This document shows, in pieces, positions 57,739 to 64,000 of a stretch of 64,000 nt of DNA. Under the pieces are notes generated by a model, which was not told the origin of the DNA, did no database searches, and was given only the letters and a program-made list of their open reading frames with translations. Numbering within the stretch: position 1 is the first letter of the stretch; every line of letters starts with the position of its first letter. Source of the stretch: Mangifera indica (Eukaryota; Streptophyta; Magnoliopsida; Sapindales; Anacardiaceae); the NCBI RefSeq assembly GCF_011075055.1, contig NC_058137.1, positions 10,649,463-10,713,462 of the forward strand. The letters are read 5' to 3'. The translations under genes were made by a program, and so were the position numbers.

Positions 57739-58793
57739 ATAAAATATATAATCAACATAAATAATATGACTGAAAATACTATTTACATATGTCTATTGCA
57801 CAATTATACCTATTCCATAATTCAATTATATATTGTGACTACTTAAATATATCATGTTTTGGTATTACCCTTTAAAAAATAATAATTTAATTTAAAAGGG
57901 TAGTTTTGGTATTTAAGGTGATATTTGGGGCATTTTCGTTTAAATACTTTAATATAAGGGTATTTTTGCTTAAACCCCAAAATTTGAGGTAAATTTGTAT
58001 ATTACCCAAATAAAATATATAATCAACATAAATAATACGACTGAAAATATTATTTACAGATGTCTATTACACAATTATACCTATTTCATAATTCAATTTG
58101 ACAGAATAATATTATTAAACATAGCCTACTAATTTTTATTATTTTACTTATTACACACAACTATAATTTATTATATAAAATATCACATATAATTATATTA
58201 TTAATAAAATAATAACGATTGAAGTAATATCATGTTATCCTATACTACTGTAATATTTACAATATAACCTATCTAACTTTTATTATTTTACATATTACAC
58301 ACAACTATAATTTATTATATAAAATATCACATATAATTGTATTATTAATAAAATAATAACGATTGAAGTAATGACAAGGATAAATACCTCGAAATGACGA
58401 ACTTTTCTCTTCACGCCCGAAATTTTGAAAACGAACTTATTTTCTTTCTTCATAAATCTCTCTCAGATATGTTAAAAATGAAGGAAGATATGTGGTTTAT
58501 ATAGAAATAGAGGAAGGGTAGTTTTTGTATTATTTTGAGACTTTTTTGTTTAAATGCTTTAGATTAGAGGTATTTTAATTTAAACCTCAATATTAGGGGT
58601 AAATTTATTTATTACCCTTAAATAAAATAATAATTTAATTTAGAATGATAGTTTTGATATTTAAGGGGATATTTGAGATATTTTTGTTTAAATATTTTAA
58701 TTTAAGGGTATTTTTTTTAACCCCAAAATTTAGGGAAAAATTTTTTATTGCCCCAATAAAAAGGGTATTTATTTTAATTTTTCTTATAATTAA
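57739..58793. repeat. Iterated right-end repeats of the Mutator element
   Basis: Three copies of a terminal-like block: about 57874-58013, 58512-58622 and 58625-58793. Each includes GGGTAGTTTT or GATAGTTTTG, GGGTATTT and a CCCCAAAATTT or similar stretch. In addition, AATATATAATCAACATAAAT is repeated at about 57742 and 58015, and TTTATTATTTTAC with TATTACACACAACTATAATT is repeated at about 58134 and 58277. The end has grown by local duplications. Confidence 0.75.
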
Positions 58794-60440
58794 TAACACT
58801 AATAATTGTAAATAAAGGATGAGAATTAAAGAGGCATAAATAAAAATAGAAGGAAAGAGAATTATAAAGATCAAATGTAAGTGAAAACAGATGGGCATTT
58901 TGTGGTGGTTTTTTTTTTCACCACGTAAGAGAGAGAAACCATCCAAAGCATTAAATAACATTAAATACACATTACCTTACAGTCTTTCAATTAATGTGCA
59001 ACCAGGACAATGATTGCTTTCCCATTGTAGAAAGCCACCCTATCTAACACTTTCTCTTGCATTTTTGTCGTTTATAAATAATTATATTAATTTTATTATA
59101 ATAAAAACTAAAATAAAAAATATAATTATCCTATAAAATAAAATTAGATGTATTTAATCTATTTTATTAAAAATCTTATTTGAAAAACCTAATAGAACAA
59201 AATCTAGTAAAAAAAAAAATTACAACGCATATTTTATCTAATATATGACAAATTTAAAAAATTTACTCTTCTTTTTGTAGTAGAATTAATTTAGTTGTTT
59301 ACTAAACCATCACATACCAATGTTATATACTAACTTTTCAAATATTGATGTCAGTAATGTCTTAATGAACAAATTTATCAGGTTGTCACGAGATTGTATT
59401 TGTTTGACATCAATCTTTTAGTTTCGTTTGAGCTTATAAGTGTAAAAAAATTTAATGAGATATGTTTAGTTTTATCTCTTTTAATGTATCCACCTTTAAT
59501 TTGAGCAATACATGTTGCATTGTCTTCATATAATATAAAAAGAGTATATGTTGTAGGAAAAAGACTGCATATATTCTGAATATGATGGATGACAAATCAT
59601 AACCATATGTATTATATGCTAGCTTTATAAAGAGTTAAAATATTTAAATAATTTGAAAATATTGCAATCAAAATCTGTTTGGTGAAGCGTCATGATATTG
59701 TTGTGTCATTATAAGTAAAAACATATTCCTTTTGTGAGAGGGTTTTATGAGGATCAAAAAACTAATTAGCATCTATATATCCAACCAAACTAAAATTTTT
59801 TATGGATTTGACAAAATAGAATAATCTCAAATCTCTAGTTTCACATAATTAACGGAGTATATATTTGATTTTGTTCCAATGGCGACAAGTTAGTGTAGAG
59901 GTAAATTGAGTCAACAAATTGATTGCAAAAGATATATTTAGTCTAATATATTGGGACAAATATAATAGGGCTCCTATGTCATTAAGATATAGTACTTCAA
60001 AGTCGAGTATCTTTTCATTTTCTTCTTTAGAATAAAATGGATTCTTTTTTAGATCAAAAAATCGAACAACTATTGGGGTGTTCAAAGGATAAGTCTTATC
60101 CATATTAAAACATTTTAGCAATTTTTTAATATACATTAATTGATAGATAAGTATTATATTTGAATTGTGTTCGATTTGTAAACTGAAACAATATTTTGTT
60201 TTTCTCAAATCTTTCATCTCAAATTTTTTTTCAAATATTCAACAATTTTTTAGAGTTTTTCAAGAGTCTGAATTAAATTCAACTCATTAACAGAAATTGC
60301 TAAAATGACAAATCTTAATTTTGACTTTTTGATAAAAACACATGCGCAAATAAGATCATTCATATAATCTTTTTTTTCAAATATTCACTGAGAAGATTCT
60401 ATTACCCTCTCATATTTGAGTATATGTGTTAATAGAATTT

Positions 60441-61347
60441 GAGTATATATACTATTTTATGACAAAAACACTCACATTTATAAGAATAAATGAAGAAAAA
60501 CTGTGTAAAAAAAAGCAATTTCATATTTTAAACACTCACATTTGAATATTTAAAAAAAAAATTATTATTTTTTAATTTAAAATAATATAATAATTTTAAA
60601 AAATAAAATAATAATTTCATATTTTAATAATTTTATTTGGTTAATTGAATGAAAAAATATTTTTTATATTAAATAAAGATGAAAAAGCAATTATATTAAC
60701 ACCCATTTAATGTGACAATTCTTTTGTTGTCATCTCAAACATCAAGAAGGTACAGGACTGTCGTAAAAATCTGCCAATGAAAATGAACTGTGATAATGGT
60801 GGCTTTGGTGGATTGGAGTTGGTGACCATCATTAACAACAATAATAAAGTGAATATAAATTTATGTTGAAGTGGTAGGTAGTGATGGTGATACATTTCAA
60901 TTGAGATTTCTATTATAATCACTATAAAGCTTGATTAGGACAGTGAAGTAATGCAAATTCCATATCTCACAACATCAATTATACACTTTATGGTTAAACT
61001 AAAAATATAGCTTACTTCCCAGAACAAAAATCTTGTGCTCCATCCGTGAAACTGGAATCTTGGTGCTCTGAGAATATTTTTTGCAGCTGGAAAATTTTAA
61101 TTTTATGGCTCGCAGGTGACATACAAGACACTGTGATCATTCATCATCAATGTTACATGGGATTAGCCATAGTAAAATTATATCAATTAATATATACAGA
61201 TATGCATCTAAATTGATATAGCTTTGCTATGCGCTGCAACCCCATTATTAAACATAAGATGAACAACGTTCCACTACTAAAATTAGGAACGTCACCCATT
61301 CTATGAGGATAGAAATCCAAGCACCAGACTTTGCAGCTCTGTCACAA
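60441..61347. other. No gene; third partial tandem copy and 3' flank of shikimate kinase
   Basis: From about 60540 to 60780 the sequence resembles the start of the tandem unit: TTTGAATATTTAAAA, then GCAATTATATTAACACCCAT, then TTCTTTTGTTGTCATCTCAA. It is more diverged than units 1 and 2 and then departs. The remainder is AT-rich 3' flank of the shikimate kinase gene. No exon was recognised. Confidence 0.5.
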
Positions 61348-63213
61348 CTAAAATGGCATCTCACCCTCTTCCTTTAGGGATTGCTCAATTTGTTCAAGTG
61401 CCTGCCAAGATGTGAATCCTCATCAGCTGACCAATTTTCATCCAACTGTTTGATAAATTTGTTTGTGTGTGTGAGAAAAAGAGAGCGACCAAGAAAGAAA
61501 AAGATACCTCAATTGCAATGGTAGCTGGTGTGAGAGCAGATACATCTCTGTGACCGAGTTTGGCTGCAATATCTTCACAATAGCAAAAATATAGATTCAG
61601 AATTTTCACAAGCAGAAGCACCAAAAAGAAAAGTTCTGTTATCCATGACACTGGCAACACAAAAGGGAAGGAAATATAACAAGAAAAATAGATCTGTACA
61701 TATGAAAATACTTACTTTCCAAGCTAACCCTAGCATTGGCATTCTCGTATGCTCCAGACCTCTCTTCCCAAAGAGTTGATAATCGCTTGAAAGCCTGTAG
61801 AGAAGACAAGGGGTGTCAAAAAGCTGCAGCTTATTATCATACATAATATCATATCTGAAGAACACAAGTGAAAGGTTTACCTTTGTGTATGCATCGCCTG
61901 ATTCATAATGCAAAAGGGGGCGAGAATTAGTACCTACAGCTGCAATTCTCTTTGCCAAGGCTTCTACAGGTACATCCAAAAAGACACTAATACCCTTATG
62001 CATATATTTCCTGAATACAGAATTACATTTTTGCTTCAATATTATGCTGGCATAATCAGATATGGATCGAAGATTGTGAAGGAAAGAAATTTTGTTGTCA
62101 CTATATTCACTCATACCAGTTGATGGGACGTATAACTGCACCTCCACCGGTAGAAACAACAAGTCGATGCATTATAGACAGCTTCCTGAGTACATCAGTC
62201 TAATGGAAAGAAGATTCATAAATCTATAAAATTAAGGGCAAAAATTGTGTATACATGCAATAACTAGCAATAGCATAAAAATAGAATGAAGCAAGATATT
62301 CCAATGTCAAAATTTCCGCTTGATGGTTGAAATTTTAAACTTCATGGTAACTGGAAAGAAGGTGCAGCAAAAGCCCAATTAACATGTTTTACCATTTCCA
62401 TTTGGAAAACAATATTTTTATCATGCACTCAGATCATTAACTCCCCAGGTCAGTGATAAATTGGATCATTCACGATGTTGTGAAGAAACACTTTACTATA
62501 TATGAATATGAGAGAGAAAGAGAATTGTCAATTCCTAACCTCTTTATCTCTGAAGAAACCCTCTCCATAGAGTTTAAATATGTCAGCCACAGTAGTTCCA
62601 TTCACATCTTGCTCTATCAAGGTATCACTGAAACAACCACAAGATTTAAGCGATGCAAATTAATATAGATCTGCAAAACAAATGAGCCTTAACAACTCAA
62701 CCATTTGCAAGGTAAAAAATAAGAAAGCAGTCACTGTACAAACCAGTCAAAAAACGAATAACCAAGCACTCCGGACAGAACCTTGCCCACAGTAGTTTTT
62801 CCACAGCCCATCATTCCTGCATTTCATATGTAAACAGTTCAAGTACTTGGGTAATAAGTTCTTTGCTATTTAATAAAAAAGCACTTGGACATAGAAACTA
62901 ACCAACAAGATATATAGAGCGACCCTCTAAATATGGCTCAATCTCTTGCGACTTATTCTGCAAATTTTATTAACATCTGGTAAGTAAAAGCACACAACTG
63001 TCTTATATGAGCATCAGTCTGAACTCAGTTCTAGTCTTTGGGGCTAACTCACAAAAGTATTCAACAAAAATAGACACTCAATATGACAGAAAAAGGTAAT
63101 CAGATCACCAGACTTCCTGATACAAGCATAAAGACAAAAGGATATTATCCACACCTTCAAAATTAAAGCTTCATCAAGAGGAGCATGAAAACCTCCAGTT
63201 TCCACTACTGAAG
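61348..63213 (-). CDS. Shikimate kinase, plastid type (3' nine exons; 5' end outside)
   Basis: Phosphorylates shikimate with ATP in plastid aromatic amino acid synthesis (EC 2.7.1.71). Nine minus-strand exons with GT/AG borders join in phase to 227 residues: 63213-63155, 62957-62903, 62816-62744, 62627-62540, 62199-62117, 62010-61881, 61794-61716, 61572-61508, 61401-61348. Motifs in order: [13 protein letters not shown], Walker [29 protein letters not shown] (shikimate-binding Arg), [16 protein letters not shown] (glycine triad), [20 protein letters not shown], the lid SRPLL, and [13 protein letters not shown]. The catalytic domain is complete and undamaged. The first visible exon starts in phase 2, reading [19 protein letters not shown], so the transit peptide and start codon are on an exon upstream, beyond 64000 or unrecognised. 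The glycine triad and lid argue for a true kinase over the SKL1/SKL2 paralogues. Confidence 0.95.
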
Positions 63214-64000
63214 CTGCAAAAAGAATATTTTAAATGAAATTTAGTACTCAACTGAAAATACTTAAAAGAAATCATCACACAAATAATGAATCTGAAAAAG
63301 AACTGATATACTCTTGGGTCAAGAATGGAACAAATTACAACTAATTCCAAGTCATCAATGATTAGAATATGCTAAAAGTTCAAAGGAAGAACAAGCGAAT
63401 TCAACCAATTCAGCCCAATCCAATTTTAATTCATGGAGCCACCATGTCTAAGATAGGATTGATGCAATTTAATAGGCCACACAACCATTAACTTAATAGG
63501 AAACCTCTTGATTATAATCCACCAAGATTCCAAATCTTAGCAAAAGTCTGAAAAAAAGAGTAGCTGGGCTTAAGGTTCAACTGACCACACAATATTCTGC
63601 AATGGTCACCAGGATCATAAGTTTCTATCACTGAAACCAGAAACCTTGAGTCTAAATACTAATTGCAACAAGAATCAAGGTTGGTACAGCACCCTACAAA
63701 TACTTCACCAAGCTTGTTATAAGAACATATTGCCATGCAGATGCTAAATAATGTCCAGACAATAGTATCCATAAATCACTGGAATCATAATTAAACCAGG
63801 TCTAACATCTTAGTCACAGTGCATAAATACCCAATAACTTACTAAATGATGAAACCTTCTTCAGTCCAACTACTAACAAATTCACCAGATCTAGGGACTT
63901 CCACAACCCCCAAGCCAGCTACAACTTTGATAAGAAAATAACAGAATACATATTACCGGGCCAATTAAATCAATAAGCACAAAACATTTCACACATTACA
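63214..64000 (-). other. Probable intron of the shikimate kinase gene
   Basis: An intron acceptor ending TTTTTGCAG adjoins the exon at 63213. I found no convincing transit-peptide exon up to 64000, so this stretch is most simply the first or second intron. No other gene or element was recognised in it. Confidence 0.5.

Larger units (their letters stand above)
52859..58793. mobile_element. Mutator-like element carrying mudrA and a DUF1985/ULP1 gene
   Basis: A 5935-bp element flanked by a perfect 9-bp duplication TTATAATTA (52850-52858, 58794-58802), present once in the homologous unit 1. Ends: GGGAAATTAAAATAATTACC on the left and GAAAAATTAAAATAAATACC on the right read inward; the terminal repeat is short and imperfect. 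It holds a minus-strand mudrA-type transposase (57690-55116) and a convergent plus-strand DUF1985/ULP1 protease relic (53880-54719). This layout is the Kaonashi type known in Arabidopsis and melon. The right end has iterated copies of its terminal sequence and other tandem repeats (57739-58793). Confidence 0.93.
52834..60390 (-). mobile_element. Truncated copia element in unit 2, split by the Mutator insertion
   Basis: The LTR begins TGTTATAAAATA at 52834, is cut after 25 bp, and resumes at 58803 to end at 59049. The open piece 60217-59849 reads NSNIILIYQLMYIKKLLKCF and QYIRLNISFAINLLTQF, closely matching unit 1. It is truncated within RT near 60390. Confidence 0.8.
51567..60440. repeat. Tandem duplication, unit 2 (interrupted by a Mutator element)
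   Basis: The second copy of the ~2.96-kb block. It is continuous with unit 1 to 52858, interrupted by the Mutator element 52859-58793 with its duplicated 9-bp site, and resumes to about 60440. The second half again holds the copia LTR remainder (58794-59049) and the minus-strand RT/RNase H remnant (open piece 60217-59849). A third, short and more diverged partial copy starts near 60540. Confidence 0.85.

Overview
The window is plant nuclear DNA, AT-rich and transposon-dense, most likely from a eudicot. Two genes with plant-type introns read as intact: a CYP78A cytochrome P450 and a plastid-type shikimate kinase. Almost everything else is transposable elements, many nested, plus pieces of broken host genes. 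No bacterial-type genes, rRNA or CRISPR array are present. Exon edges and element ends below were placed by eye from splice sites, terminal inverted repeats (TIRs) and target-site duplications (TSDs).

Left part (1-12.1 kb). A Ty3-type gag relic carries a small hAT MITE. A single exon fragment of DPE1 (4-alpha-glucanotransferase) follows. Next is a degraded Ty1/copia pol (3.2-6.6 kb) split by a 2.0-kb hAT-type element, which itself contains a Mutator-like MITE and a broken MADS-box exon. A larger multi-exon DPE1 pseudogene (8.2-10.1 kb) and unidentified minus-strand exons (10.5-12.1 kb) complete this part.

Middle left (12.1-21 kb). A degraded Mutator-like element of the ULP1-carrying (Kaonashi) type has a DUF1985/ULP1 pseudogene on the minus strand. 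Its linker is built from four duplicated ~60-nt exons. On its other side is a 59-bp minisatellite organised as a 5-monomer higher-order repeat of about 295 bp. A Mutator-type end lies near 20.77 kb.

Middle (21-31.7 kb). A complete but decayed copia element with paired ~320-bp LTRs lies on the minus strand, followed by a long-TIR Mutator MITE, a possible SINE and gene-free DNA.

Centre (31.7-36.9 kb). The CYP78A gene is on the minus strand. A 3.2-kb hAT element begins 212 bp upstream of its start codon; its transposase frame carries many nonsense changes but no frameshift that I could find.

Right centre (37-48.6 kb). A fold-back element, a second decayed copia element on the plus strand and another long-TIR Mutator MITE are followed by about 3 kb of unrecognised sequence.

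Right (48.6-60.4 kb). A tandem duplication of about 2.96 kb carries a truncated copia element. The second copy is interrupted by a 5.9-kb ULP1-carrying Mutator element with a 9-bp TSD; the first copy preserves the empty site. The last 3 kb holds nine exons of the shikimate kinase gene on the minus strand, whose 5' exon(s) lie beyond the window.
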